Shown: in pieces, positions 37,483-49,443 of the stretch | How positions within the stretch are numbered: the stretch's first letter is position 1 | Layout of the letters: every line of letters starts with the position of its first letter | Source: Inonotus obliquus | Lineage: Eukaryota; Basidiomycota; Agaricomycetes; Hymenochaetales; Hymenochaetaceae | Assembly: GCA_032164295.1 (NCBI GenBank) | Contig: JAJHTX010000003.1 | Span: 1,984,001-2,048,000, forward strand | DNA length: 64,000 nt | Direction: 5' to 3' | Made by a program: the position numbers and the translations under genes | Notes under the pieces: generated by a model | Seen by the model: the letters and a program-made list of their open reading frames with translations, nothing else | Told to the model about the DNA's origin: nothing | The model's database searches: none

Positions 37483-38146
37483 AGCTCGACGAAGCTATCT
37501 ATACGTTTTGAACGTAATAATGGATGAGAGGCATTGTTGAGGCGCGGTAGTTGGGGTGGGTGAGACCAGTGTAGTGAGATTATAACATGCTGCGTTGCGG
37601 ACAAACTCGGGTCGCTCTCTTCCAATTTACGTATACGCAATCCGGATGTCTCACAGAATGAATGCTCCGTACGTTCAGCCAAGGCAACAACCAGGTCATC
37701 TGCACCAATCAGTGCACCCAAACTCTACTGCCTGAAGGTGTAGCGGTTACCTCATGCGCTCAAAGTCCTCTAGTACGATTCTCCTATAGGCAAGTTGACC
37801 AGGCTTTGCCAAAGACGCGATCGTCCTACGGGTGGAGCATGAAAATTCCAGTATGACCATGTCGGCCCGAGGTGATATAGGGTGATATCCCTTTTTGTTC
37901 AGTGGCAAAATTGGGCCGGTAGATACCCATCAGGATGGCGAGGCGTCAAGGGCAAAGTTGTCAAATTGTGTCTATGCATTCATCTAGTGATAACACCAAA
38001 CAAGGGTAAACAATTCTAGTACTTCACGTGCACGGGTCTATTTCGGTCCCAAGACCACTCAAGTTCCGCACCGAGGCAATTATTGAAACTTTGCTGTACT
38101 AGTAGCGGTGCAGAACCAAAAGCGGATTTGAACGAGGATTTACTTA
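37483..38146. other. Intergenic region left of the Tc1/mariner-like element
   Basis: About 660 bp with no supportable gene. Contains the promoter side of the 36-37.5 kb gene. GGTGATAT is repeated at ~37871-37890. Confidence 0.35.
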
Positions 38147-38148
38147 TA

Positions 38149-39441
38149 CAGTCAAAGACGCGTCCTTTGAACACCCAATTGAAATTGGGCCCAGAGAACG
38201 CCACACGCCAGTTTTCTCAAATTTAAACACACAATCTTGGAGCTTATTACGAAAGCTACTTGCTGAATTTGTTTCGGGGCAGAAAATGCTGTGGAAAAAT
38301 AGATATGGGTCCGTGAAGAAAGTGAGGAAAATGTCACAAGACTCACTCCTTTGAACACCTTGTGACGTAATGTCACGATTACACTTGGTTAAAGTTAAAC
38401 TCGACTAGGTGTGACGCGACACGTGCCTAACCTCACCTTCCCGATATGGCTCATTCAGTCTCAACACAACATATTTGGAACTCCTCCATCAACATCAAAT
38501 CAACTCAAAATCCATCAGCACAGAGTTGTAGAGAATGTCTTTATGTATAATTCTGTGCTTTTATTTTTCCAAAATAAGGACTTTTGGTGGACCAGTTATA
38601 AAAATAAGTATTTTGTATAAAATGGGTTAAAAGTGCTTTTCCAGCCATTTTCCAGCTTTTTGCATTTTTCGAGCTCAAATTTCGAAGATGACTAATTAAT
38701 GACCAATACAAGTATGACTAATATACCCCAAGTAGGGACATTATGTAATACACTTAGTCATACTGAGCCAGAGACATAAATTGCTGAGCAGTCAACCCCT
38801 TTTCTGAGTGCCTTCTGCCTCAGAGAAGGTAGGTGGACTGAAAGTAACACTGTATCAAGTGCCCATATAGTAAAATATAGATGATATATGGCTTGCCAAG
38901 TTAACCTTCAGAATCTTGAGGTCCCATTTTCGACAAGGGTCCTTCCTAATTGGGAGTAACCCCAGGGTTCGGGGTTCTGTGACAGTGATGTGACAGGCTA
39001 GTCGAGTTTAACTTTCGCCAACCTTACAAATGATTTGCCGAGAGATCTAATTATGGCAATATGTCGATCATTTTTCCGGTCACACTTTGCGAGTTTTATG
39101 TGTTATTAATCGATTGAAGAATCATTTCATCACGAAACTTGGCACATACTTAGCCAAAGTAGCATGCTTTAAGAATATATACTAAATGTTTTGAGTAGAG
39201 ACCCAGAGCATCTGCAGGATGACCCGGTTTAGATCCAGCTCCAGGAATTACACCAAATTTCGACAGTAAATGTTTTTTCTAGACTCGACATTTTGCTCAA
39301 TTTTTATAAGAATTTACGCATGTACCAGCACAGTCATTTCTGACATCCTGCTATTTTTTCGAGGTGAGAAACGAAGAATTGGGTGAGAAAAGCCTAGGTG
39401 TTCAAAGGAACAGTCCTGTTTAAAGGACGCGTCTTTGACTG
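38149..39441. mobile_element. Non-autonomous Tc1/mariner-like element with TA target duplication
   Basis: The ends are inverted repeats. The left end from 38149 reads CAGTCAAAGACGCGTCCTTT, and the same 20 bases read inward from 39441 on the minus strand. Both ends are flanked by TA (38147-38148 and 39442-39443), the target duplication of Tc1/mariner transposons. The CCTTTGAACACC segment occurs after the left end (38164), again at 38348, and inverted at 39397-39408. A second, internal 18 bp perfect inverted repeat (AAAGTTAAACTCGACTAG) lies at 38391-38408 and 38998-39015. The AT-rich interior has no transposase-like frame, so mobilisation would need an enzyme from elsewhere. Confidence 0.82.
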
Positions 39442-39443
39442 TA

Positions 39444-40090
39444 ATAGTTGACATTTGCGGTGCGAGTCTTGCTATGTAGTTGCTTTATTACCTCACCACA
39501 CCGCCTTTGGGTGGCCGCGGTACAAAGCATGACCAGGTCCGATGGAAAACGGTGTATAGAAGACACTACCGAATCCATTGTCGATGTTACAACCTTACGA
39601 TCTTACACTGCATTGAATATAGAGTTCTATACCGGACGAGGTCGGGTACTTACTCACATGCCCATGGATCTTCATTCAGGTTCGGCCTCGCGGGTCGCAA
39701 GGAACAAGGGTTCATTCTCTATCTGGGAATGGATCCACTTCAGACATAAGTAACTTCAAGAAGCAGCTACAGTTCAAGCAAACCGAAGACCCCCGAGCCG
39801 AGAATAAAGCGGAGAGAATTAGCCTACCGAGTAGTACAATTACTACATTCATAACACGTGTAAAAACCCAGCATTCACACAAAATAAATAATATGAACAC
39901 TTGATATAACAAATAAACTCTCCTGGACAGGGTGCGGCTCTATTCTGAAGACACTGGTCCTAACAACGTATATACAAGAGAAAACTGTAAGTGAACATTC
40001 CATCAAACGAAGGAGCATCATAACGTATACAATCCGGCGTGTCATGCAAAATCGTGAAAAGAAGATAAACAACCGGTTAAGTGAAAAACC
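39444..40090. other. Intergenic region right of the element
   Basis: About 650 bp. Two overlapping plus-strand frames near 39450-39750 have no recognisable motif and are treated as chance. The right part is AT-rich and probably the 3' flank of SFH5. Confidence 0.35.
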
Positions 40091-41422
40091 TCAGAAAGCA
40101 TCTGCCTCACCGCCATATCGCTTCGGAAGCTCCTTGGCGTCGATGACTAGCAGAAGCTCCTTCCCAATCGTCTGCGGGCCTGTTCCAACTACGCTCATCT
40201 TCGCTAGCGTCTGCGCGGAGATAATGGGCTTGAAGAGCCTATGGTATCGCTGTTAGCGAGAATTACAAGTGAATTGATTACAATGAGACGTACCAGAATA
40301 TCCAAGTGAATATAGCAGGAACGTTCACAAAGAATTTCTTGTACTGTGGTAATTATGGTCAGAGCTCGCTCAAAGAGAACTTGGGAATGAGTAACTGACG
40401 AGGAATTCTGGATAATAATCTTGGAACAGGGTCGAGGCGGTGGAAGCAGCTTTCTTTGAGTTAGCATCTCGGCTACTCATGCTGACTCCTTCATAATCTG
40501 ATGGGCAATGTAAGCAGTGATACACATGAAAATCAAGAGACAAACGACAACACACCATGGACTTGAATCATTTGGTCGACGTTCTCGAAGTCTATTAGGG
40601 CGACACCCTTCTCCATAAGTGCAATACGCCACCTAGGAAAAACGATAGCGTCCGGAGTAATCAATATAAGAGGCAACATACACACTTTATGAAACGATCC
40701 ACATCCCCAAACACCGCCTTCAGGTCCTGGTTGCCGCCGTATAGGTTGTAGCTGCAGCAATGAGATGTTGGAGATGAACGTTAACCACCAACAACGCAAG
40801 GGACACACGTAATGGGTCGACCACCCTTGTCCTTGCCGTAAATATGGCCCAAATTTCCGAAAACATCTGTTGGGAAATCCTCCTTGAGAATCTCATCCGT
40901 CTTGAACTCGATGCGCCACTTCAAAGTCTTAATGAGCATCTCCTTGGCATTCTCAACATTCAAATCCCTGTTTTAATTTCAAACAAAAAGAACGCGTCAA
41001 ACCTTGCCAGATATATATTAGTCGCATTTTCCGGACTCACCTTGCACGCAAGAACTTCATAAGAACAACACTTGCGCGTGCATCTGGCGTGCCCTTCGGA
41101 TCAATCGAGACACCCCAAAGCTTGATGGTTTCCGGCTTCTCGGACTTGTAGACGTCGTCAACTACGCTGGGGAGAGCTGCCTGTGTTGCATTGGTGAGTA
41201 TCAGTCGACACAAACAAATAATGGAGGATAATATGTACGTACTCTGAGTTCCTTGAGCGCTTTCCACTCAGCGTCGGTAAACTTCTTGGTTAGAGCATTC
41301 TGCGGCTCCTCAGTCTCGGCCGCCGGTGTGGTCGCGGTCTCTACTGGCTCTGCTGTTTTCGTCGCCGCTGGTACTGACTCTATTATTTGTGTCGCAGTTT
41401 CAGTAGCTACAGGCTCTGACAT
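40091..41422 (-). CDS. SFH5: SFH5-type CRAL-TRIO (Sec14-like) lipid/heme-binding protein
   Basis: Starts MSEPVATETATQIIESVPAA at 41422 with an Ala/Glu/Thr-rich leader, then FTDAEWKALKELR. After a short intron: AALPSVVDDVYKSEKPETIK and VVLMKFLRARDLNVENAKEM (CRAL-TRIO N-terminal helices), TLKWRIEFKTDEILKEDFP, GNLGHIYGKDKGGRPIT and DVDRFIKWRIALMEKGVALI. Then SKKAASTASTLFQDYYPEFL and KFFVNVPAIFTWIFWLFKPI, the gating part, and LAKMSVVGTGPQTIGKELL, ending ELPKRYGGEADAF. The order and wording fit Sfh5, a Sec14 homologue of the cytosol and ER/plasma membrane. In yeast it has been linked to phosphatidylinositol transfer and heme binding. At least seven short introns. Divergent from PAF1 with 253 bp between start codons. 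Confidence 0.92.
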
Positions 41423-41675
41423 GACCACAACGCTATGGGTGAGCAGCTCGCGAACTGAAGGAAGGTGGTGGAAAGAAGCCAAGTTCTCGCGGTTACTGCG
41501 TTTCTCATGCTACTGTAATTGCAAGCCTAGATTCCGTTCCGTTGCCGTTGATTTTACTTATGGGGTCTTTCTTTATCAGATAAGAGTGCTTTGTAAGCCA
41601 TCCACCACGTGATGCTATCTGCACGTTTGGTCCACTCGCCAGCCAACGAAACGAACATAGAAATTAGCACCAGCA
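41423..41675. promoter_or_regulatory. Divergent promoter between SFH5 and PAF1
   Basis: 253 bp between the two start codons. No TATA box is evident; no specific factor site is claimed. Confidence 0.45.
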
Positions 41676-43320
41676 ATGTCCGTTAAGAAAAGGTGCGCTG
41701 TAAAATGTACAACGCAAACTCTCAACTCCTGACAACTCTCTTGCAGCAAGCTCGACCTTCTGTTCAAGGTCCGGTTTCAAAATCCACTTCCGCCGCCGCC
41801 GTTTCCACCTAAACTCATAAACATCCCGACCAACCCATCCCGCTATGCCGGACCAGATTTCACCGCCTCACTGGCGAGCGAAACTCCATTGCCTATGGTA
41901 GTAGATGCAGAGCTAGGAATGCCTCTAGACTTGAGCTACTACGAATGTTTATGGGAGGAAGGCGCGGATGATTCGCGTATGTGCATGATATTGCTCTTGT
42001 CTTCCTGTGGTTCACTCACGTATTTATCTTTTCGCCGTATATCTTCGGAATGACCAGAGATCAATCCCGATCCTAACATGCTGCCTCCCGTTGACCCAAG
42101 AGATGCCTTCATGCTCGCAGATGCCCCTATGCCAACAACGAACGGTACTTATTCCTCGAGTGGAACACCTGTAGCTCCTCAAGTATCGTGGCTTCGAAAG
42201 ACGGAGTACATCAGCAGCGCCGTCAACAGAACTCCTACCCTAACATATGACACGTTCGTCTTCATTCATCCATAATTTATATCCCTACGTCTTACGTTCT
42301 TTCCAGACGGCGGATGGCGAACGATGACGTGGTAGCAATCGACATCTCTCGAGAAGCGCAGATTAGAGACATAGAAAAATCCTTTAATAATTCCGGGGAA
42401 GAGTTCGACCTCTCGCAACTGAAGCATCCGAACAAACCTGGTGTTACCGCTGTTGAATCATATGAATTACTTCCCGACTCGGATATTTGGGCGAATGCCT
42501 ATGACCTCTTCAGGTTTTCAGAAAGGCCGGGAGATCGTGCTACAGATGTACGTGGGCGTCCTTTGTGCAGCAATGCTCTTTTAACAGCTTTGTAGATTCC
42601 CGATCCGCGCGTGGAGTGTGGTATTCTACGACCTATGGAGGCAGATGGAGACCACTTCTTGGCATACTTCTTACCAAAGGAAGACGAAAATGCGGAGACG
42701 TTTGTTGGAAAGCGAAGAAGTGGGGACGATGTCGAAGTAAGGAGACTTTGGTTTCTACTCTTCTGTTGTTCATGGCTCACACGTGCTTAGGAGACAATCT
42801 TTTCTTTTATGCGAGATTATGAGACGGTTAAGATCGAGCAAGAAGTGCCGAATGAGTTCTTACTGGTCCTCGATGATGGTGACGAAGCTGTGAACGAAGG
42901 TGTAAAAGCAGAGGATGGAGCAAATGATCGAAGAAAGAGGGGAGCATACTACAAGAATATTTTGCGGAAAATAATGCTCAAGAAGAGACGCGCTGTCGTA
43001 CGCAGTTTCTTTTCAGTCAAAACCCAATTCGTGCTGACATACACCTGTAGCAATGGAATACGTATTCCGATAAATGGGATGCGATCAATCTCTCGCTGGT
43101 ACCCTTCACTTCGGAAGAATTGGAAGAGCGAGAGGAGGTCCTTGCGGAAGTTGCCGATCCAAACTACATGTTTTCCCGTGTCGATGGTGATGCAGATGCA
43201 GATGCGGATGGAGAAGTTGACGATACGCATTATTCGAACGCTCCTCATGATATCAGGGAAGGTATCGTAGATGTTGTACGGGATGGCGATGAACATGATT
43301 TTGGCACTGTAGATATTTAA
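41676..43320 (+). CDS. PAF1: PAF1 complex subunit Paf1
   Basis: Exon 1 is 17 nt (41676-41692) and encodes MSVKK. Exon 2 from 41747 restores SKLDLLFKVRFQNPLPPPPF then PPKLINIPTNPSRYAGPDF, the diagnostic Paf1 N-terminus. Further blocks: SYYECLWEEGADDS, MLPPVDPRDAFMLADAP, VSWLRKTEYISSAVNRTP, MANDDVVAIDISREAQIRDI, SFNNSGEEFDLSQLKHPNKP and PDPRVECGILRPMEADGDHF. An IFSFMRDYETVKIEQE block follows. The C-terminus is acidic with Asp-Ala repeats (GDADADADGEVDDTHY) and stops at 43320. Paf1 scaffolds the complex that rides with elongating Pol II and promotes H2B ubiquitination and H3K4 methylation. About six introns of ~50-60 nt. Followed on the same strand by the tRNase Z gene 247 bp downstream. Confidence 0.94.
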
Positions 43321-43567
43321 AAATTTCACTGTTGGTGTACTGGCATCATAAAGTACTTTGACTATTTTGGTCACATGATCCAATTTTTTCTTTTCAGCGG
43401 AATCTTTGGAGGGAAGCTTTTTTTTCTTTGCCTACAGCTCACCGGACGACAAGCACTAATTATGTCCTAAACAACCCGCCCAGTGTCTCTCATTTTCTGT
43501 CTTTCTGGTTGTGCATTTTTATCAGATTAGATTAATCTTAAGAAGTTCCCCCTTCTAGACTACTTGC

Positions 43568-45052
43568 ATGCTCGCCCTGACTCATTTCTGCAAGCTACTC
43601 TCACCTAGACTCACACTCACGCGTCCTTTCAGTCGTACCACACCTCATCCTGCCTTGAGCGTCCGCTCACCTCTTGTACATAATCCCCTTACGCGACCGA
43701 GCACTCGCCTCACGATGCCTCCCTCACGGACAAAAACCGCATCTCAATCCGCAACGTTCTCCTCAATCAGTATCACCTTCCTCGGAACAGCCTCCGCTCA
43801 ACCTTCCTCAACCCGAAATCACTCGGCGCTCGCCGTACAATTCGGTGGACGTGGAGATTTATGGTTGTTTGATTGTGGAGAGGCAACACAGCAGAGGATA
43901 CAACGTGCGCCGTTGAGGATGGGGAAAATTAGGAAGATATTTATCACTCATACTCATGGTGAGTGTCACCACTTTAGTCTTGGATGAGTGTTGCTAACAT
44001 GCATTATGTTCTATATTGATTAGGTGATCATATATTTGGTATTGCTCCTCTAATGGCCGGTCTTATGAATGGTTCGGGCGGCACAATCGAGGGCGTTCCG
44101 GACAGCAGGTTACAACCTAAGGATCCAGAGGAAATAGAGGTACGTAGATACGACGTTAACGAGATAACAGCAATTGTCTTAATTCCTACGATAGCCTCTC
44201 GAAATCTACGGTCCTCTAGGGACTCGTGCTTACATTCGCAGCGTCCTGCGATACACACACACAACCCTTCAAGGTCGATACGTCGTACACGAGTTACGAC
44301 TACCTCGAGATCCCAAAGATGGCGATTATACCAATCTCAGACCACATTTCATGGAGCTTCCCGGTAAGAACTTGCAGCAAGTTCAGGATGAGGGTGTACG
44401 ATGGGGCAAAGGTGTTTGGAATGACATCTACGCTGATGAGCTAGTGTCCGTCTCAGCAGCACCTATTGAACACTCCGTTGCTTGCGTAGGGTACGTCATC
44501 AACGAAGCTCCCTTACCGGAAAAAATGGACCCTACGAAATACGTCCCTCATTTGAAACGCAACAAAGCGCCTATGGCGTACCTCTCGCAGATACAACGTG
44601 GAGAAACCATCACACTCGAAGATGGTACAGTTCTAGAGGGTGTACCCCGCCGTCCAGGACGTAAAATTGCTATCCTAGGCGATACATACGACCCATCACC
44701 CATTCTCCCTCTCACAATCGGCGCAGATCTCCTCATTCACGAAGCAACAAACGCCTATCTACCAGGAATCGATCCAGAAACACGAGACGAGGACACAGAC
44801 GAGAACGTCGAGGAACGAACGCGTAGTCGGGGACATTCGACACCTCAAATGGCTGGTCGGTTCGCTAGTAAAGCTGGTGTACGCCGACTGGCTTTGAATC
44901 ACTTTAGTGCGCGTTATAAAGGCGATGACGATGTGAATGAGGAGTCGAAGAAGATTATGGATGGCATTCGAGCGCTTTCGGAGAAAGAGTACGGAGGCGA
45001 AGTTCTGTGTGCGCGGGACTTTATGACTATACATGTGCAGCATGCTCGATAG
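43568..45052 (+). CDS. tRNase Z (tRNA 3' processing endonuclease), short form
   Basis: Three exons in phase: 43568-43958, 44024-44139 and 44195-45052, 454 residues. The leader from 43568 (MLALTHFCKLLSPRLTLTRP) is Arg-rich without acidic residues, like a mitochondrial targeting peptide. A second ATG (MPPSRTKTASQS, 43714) would give a non-targeted form. Catalytic features: ISITFLGTASAQPSSTRNHS, LFDCGEATQQRIQRAPLRMG, the zinc motif FITHTHGDHIFG (rebuilt across intron 1), the exosite-like EPLEIYGPLGTRAYIRS, HSVACVGYVI, AILGDTYDPSPILPLTIGAD and RRLALNHFSARYKG. The ~450 residue length with one metallo-beta-lactamase unit fits the short ELAC1-like form rather than the ~800 residue long form. It cleaves 3' trailers from pre-tRNA. 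Convergent with NCS6, another tRNA maturation gene, 140 bp away. Confidence 0.94.
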
Positions 45053-45192
45053 AGACAAAAGTAGACTCATCAATAATAGACTTAATACACACATACGCCC
45101 GTGTAATGTTACTCTGATCCATTCATGAATGAAATCTACCACTGCTCGTTAAATCGGCTCACCAAGTCAAGTTAGTAAGCATTGTACTTGTA

Positions 45193-46668
45193 CTATCTAA
45201 TGCCTTCTTCAGCCCCTGAGCCAACCTCAACAGCAGGTCGTCCTGGTCCGGCTGCCTGCGACAGTTCAAAGAATGGGATCCTGCGAATATCTGCCGGTGC
45301 AGGACCCGCTTCATCAAGCTTACGCTTTCCTCTGTCAGTCTTAATGAGACGAAATAAATAAGTCGAGAGCAGTTGTATTAGTTAACAATGCATCAGCGAT
45401 AGGACTTCAGGCCACTCACCAAACCAGCCTCTGCAATACCACGCTCAAGCCCCTCTAATAGTGTACAAGCCTTGCATAACGCATTTGAGGACATATATCC
45501 GCATCGTTGGCAGGTCTCTACAATAGCAATCGATCAATGCAACCAACTCATGAGCATAGAGGAAACCGAAGATGACTATCACTTACGTTGCACCTTCTGC
45601 CCCTTCCTCACTTCCTCCCTCACTTCAAACGCTTCTCCAGAATGAATGATATCAATAATGGCGCTTGGCCTGGCGGCTTCCAGATCTTTCAAAAACGCTC
45701 GTGCATGACCACGGTATGCATCCGGGGAATATATGCATTCTGTTGAGAAATAGTCCAGTCGTTTGAAATAAGCGTACCTGTCAAGACGGGGTTGAATATG
45801 GATTATTATATGTAAAATTACACGGTCGTGGACATACATTACGATCTCCTTCTCGTACGTATATTTGAAGGGCTTTGATCTCTTGATTGTGTCTTCACCT
45901 TGCGTGCATATTAGTGTACATCGCCCGAGACGAGCGATATCCCCTCTCATGACTTGTTCCACAAGATACCGTCAAACGAGTAAACTAACAAATCTTCGTA
46001 TAAACTCACTATTCATAAGCACAGTTTCAGCAATATCATCAGCATTATGACCGGTTACAATATGGTCAACTTCGAGCATCGCGGCTCCTCGATCAAGAGC
46101 CTGTCGTCGAAATACGCCACAAAACGTGCAATTGTTCTTCCTCCCGACCTTGGTTACAATTGCGTCCATTGTCCATCCATATAGCTCATCGTAAGATAAG
46201 ATCTTGAGAGGCATGGAGTATTGCTCTTGATTTCGCTTGACCGTCTGGAATACACCAGGTCAGAGACAATGTCTATGTCAATCAGGATGAACGTTCTGAC
46301 CTCAAGTGAATCGTCCCGGTATCCAGTAATACCTTCATCGATTGACAACAAAAACAACTCAAGACCATAACTGTATCGCTCATTCAATGTCTTCATAACA
46401 TGAGCCAGAACCGTCGAGTCTAAGCTAATTGTTGGTCACTCAGTTCGCAGATGTAAATATCAACGAACACCCGATACGTACCCTTTCCGCCAGAAGCGCC
46501 AATAGCTACCCGGTCACCATGCTTGAAGAGATTCGCGTCCGTGATTGTATTGTAAATCTCGGTCTCGAATACGTAGAAGAAACATTCCTTGCATATCTGT
46601 TGTCCAGTCTTTGGGCGCTTCAGGATTGCTTTTGCCTTGTTACAAAGAGCGCAGGTCTTGGGGGCCAT
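45193..46668 (-). CDS. NCS6: Cytoplasmic tRNA 2-thiolation protein 1 (Ncs6/Ctu1)
   Basis: Starts [20 protein letters not shown] at 46668 with a zinc-type CxxC ... CxxC (CALC; CKEC). The PP-loop [15 protein letters not shown] binds ATP. Following exons: [56 protein letters not shown] (the CxxC of the active site), [19 protein letters not shown] and [21 protein letters not shown] Cys-rich tail follows ([20 protein letters not shown]), stopping at 45193. With Ncs2/Ctu2 it adds the 2-thio group to wobble uridine of tRNAs for Lys, Gln and Glu. Six or so short introns. Length and motif order are normal for the family and I see no lesion. Confidence 0.95.
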
Positions 46669-46802
46669 CAAGGTTATTTGATCGTGAGACAGGTAGCTGG
46701 CTGTTTAAAGTCTAGCCAATAGTAGCCATGCGGCACTTGAGCTAACGAAGTATGAAGATGAAGATGGGGAAATGTTCGACACATACAGGCACAAAGTTTT
46801 CA

Positions 46803-47269
46803 TTGCACGTGAAGAGCATGACCAAAACGCGTCGTGTTTCAAGCTCCGCTCGATTAGAGCCTGCACTGGTTAGAAGTTACCCGTTGCAACCAACCAATCC
46901 GAAGCCTTGCCGACGCAGGTTACTCTACCACCAGTAAACATTCTGGCAGGCACTGGTCCCGGGACCAGTGCAGCCGAGCACGCCCTTATTGTACATGGAG
47001 CCGCATCTGACACTATATATACTCAAGCCACACACTCAACAGTAACACACCAAGCCTCTCGTAATAGCGTGCAGGCACTGTCAAAGTCATAAATAGACGT
47101 CGTGGAATACATGGACATCCAGGTGAAGTAGCAGATTCAAGATATCAAAATACATGTAGAATCATAGGTCGTTCTGGTATTCAGTCACTACTAGCACTCG
47201 AGGATCTGACCGATAAGTTGGCCAGTTTCGTATGGCAGCTCATAGTCATTCCGAGTCGAGAGGTCTTTC
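46803..47269. repeat. 3' flank of P450 copy A, duplicated at copies B and E
   Basis: The sequence from GCACGTGAAGAGCATGACCA onwards recurs at ~50253-50540 downstream of copy B with indels. Its inner part (ACTCAAGCCACACACTCAAC and what follows) recurs at ~61972-62227 downstream of copy E. So the duplicated unit includes several hundred bases of 3' flank as well as the gene. Confidence 0.75.
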
Positions 47270-49443
47270 TTACGCCTTGACTCGTTTCTTGAACAGCACC
47301 TTTGCCGTCGGGTCAGGTATCAATCGCGTTCCCATATATACGTTCTCGGGCCTCACTCCGTCTACTTCCGCCTTTATGTCATAGTTCATCAGCAGGTACG
47401 CCATCATCGTCTTCAACTCGTTCACAGCGAAGAAACGACCGGGGCTGACCAAGAAAGCAGATCAGAATTACAGGAGAGAAGCGTATCAAAGAGGTTGAAG
47501 CGTACCAGGCATGACGCCCATGACCAAATGCCAGGTAATCCGAGCTCACATTGACCATTTGATGCTTAACACTCTCTTCCGTGCTCTGCTCACGCACCCT
47601 CGAGAATCGAAACCCGTCAAATTTATCCGCGTCCGGATAATATGTATCATCACTGTGGATCCCTGCGATATTTGCTGAAAGGAAAGTACCAGCAGGCAAA
47701 AAGGTTCCATCAGACATTGTATAATCTTTCATGACCTTACGATTGAACGAGACTAAATATCGAAAGAATAAGTATCCTTCAATCCACGTATGAGAAGAAA
47801 CTGTCCGTACGTGTGAAAATCCCGTTGATTCGCTGACTTTCCTTCAAGAAGCTGTCGAGCTTCCACATCTTGGTCATCGCTACTTTCGTCCAGCCCTCTT
47901 CCTTGATGACAGTTTCTACCTCCTCGCGCAACGGCGCGATGTATGTTGGTTCAGCAGCCAGATGAAAGAGAGCATGTGTGAAGCTCTTTGTGAAACAAGG
48001 ACATCAGCGTTCTCGTAGAACAAGATCATAGGTACAATGCGAAGGCTCACGTTTGAGGACGTATGTATGGCAGCGAAATTTAAGACCAGAATTCGCTTTG
48101 TTAGTTCGTACACACTTCTTTTCTCCTCTTCAGGTGCTCCGTCGATAATCCAGGAAAGCAGGTCGTTCTTAAAACATATCTTCTTCTATGACGAAACTTG
48201 CCGTGAGGAACGATGTACCCACAGGTTTATCTGGCCAATCATCTCCGTTTTCTTCATACAGACGCAATCTTTCCTCAAATAGGGGGCCCGTGTGCCTCAT
48301 ACCTCGACGTACGTTCTTCGGCAAAGAGGTGACCAGATTGCCAACAATACTATATGACGCAGAAGCTGATCAGATGCAGGAAGGGAAAGGGAGCAGCAAC
48401 GCTACTGACGGGCGTAGTATCGTTGGATATTTGCGAATCTCGTACAGGTTGTGGATAACATCGACGGTGAAGTTGATGTTCAAATCAATATAGTCTGGAT
48501 CTCTGCCTTTTCTCGTCGAAAAAGGTATCATTTTGAATATTTCGATTTGAATACAAGACGCTCCGTGTACTCACATATCGGAACGCCAACAAATATCCTG
48601 TTACTTGTCCTGCACACAATATTCCTCATGGTCTGCAATGCCGGTATGGCAATCCATTCTGCATTACTCAGTGTGAGCAATCAGAAAGAAAATATTTGAG
48701 CGTCATTACCGTCAGCCCGTGCGGGAACAAGCTCATTGAACGCCTGCGTTATTTCGTCTTTAACATCCTCAAAGCGAGCGTTTAGGGATCGAGTCAACTG
48801 ATTCTGGACTATGTGAGTATGATTCGGATTCCTTAGGATGTTTTCCCCGATGGTCCATCGAGCCGCGAGAGCCTAGGAAAGGAACGAATATTCATATTTG
48901 ATTACCAAGCATCTGAAGAAACTACGAACCTCGACAGACGCCTCGGCGAAGGAGAATATCTCGTCGGATGCTTTGCGAACTTCATCAACCAGGTCTTTCC
49001 TGTTGATCACCACGGTATAGTGATCGAATTCCGGAACCAGGAAAGTCCCTTTCCCGTACTGTGCGATATGAGCCAAAGAGATGATAAGTCTAGAAAATAA
49101 TTACGCAGGGGAGAGTCAGGTCCGACCTTTCTGTAAGAATCTCTCAAGATAGTTTTTGTGCTCTTGAGGAACTCATATGCGCCGAAGTAAGAGGAGATAA
49201 TCCCGGAGGGTCCTTCGAGGGGCACATCGACCTAATCAATCATTAGTCTCATTATTGCACTGACACACCTCAACTCACCGGAAGCTTCTTGATGCCCCGG
49301 ATATATTGGACAACTGATACGAGAGCAATGCAAGCGCCAGCCAGTAGAAGGGACAAGAAGGGGTTGCGTTGTCCAGTCTCACTAGAACTTACTGAGGGAA
49401 AGGCCTCTGTAGGTGCAAAGTACCATCTCGATATATTCACCAT
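47270..49443 (-). CDS. Cytochrome P450 monooxygenase, copy A (apparently intact)
   Basis: Eleven exons join to about 527 residues with no lesion seen. It starts MVNISRWYFAPTEAFPS at 49443, with a membrane anchor (FLSLLLAGACIALVSVVQYI) for the ER. VPLEGPSGIISSYFGAYEFL and YGKGTFLVPEFDHYTVVINR follow. The I-helix reads RILVLNFAAIHTSSN (AAIHT for the usual AGxxT). The K-helix ExxR is ESQR in DSFLKESQRING. FDGFRFSRVRE is the PERF-like block. The heme loop spans an intron: AFGHGRHA then CPGRFFAVNELK, with the ligand cysteine at ~470. It ends KVLFKKRVKA. The pattern is close to fungal ent-kaurene-oxidase-like and other secondary-metabolism P450s; substrate unknown. The ESQR and heme exons are well preserved, so expression is plausible. 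Nearest relatives are copies B and E on the same strand and C on the other. Confidence 0.9.

Noticed and set aside
38860..39000. Possible transposase remnant inside the 38-39.4 kb element
   Set aside because: The interior is AT-rich with stops in all frames and no DDE-like motif.
39448..39753. A 101-codon plus-strand frame just outside the Tc1/mariner-like element
   Set aside because: No transposase or other motif, no splice partners; treated as chance.
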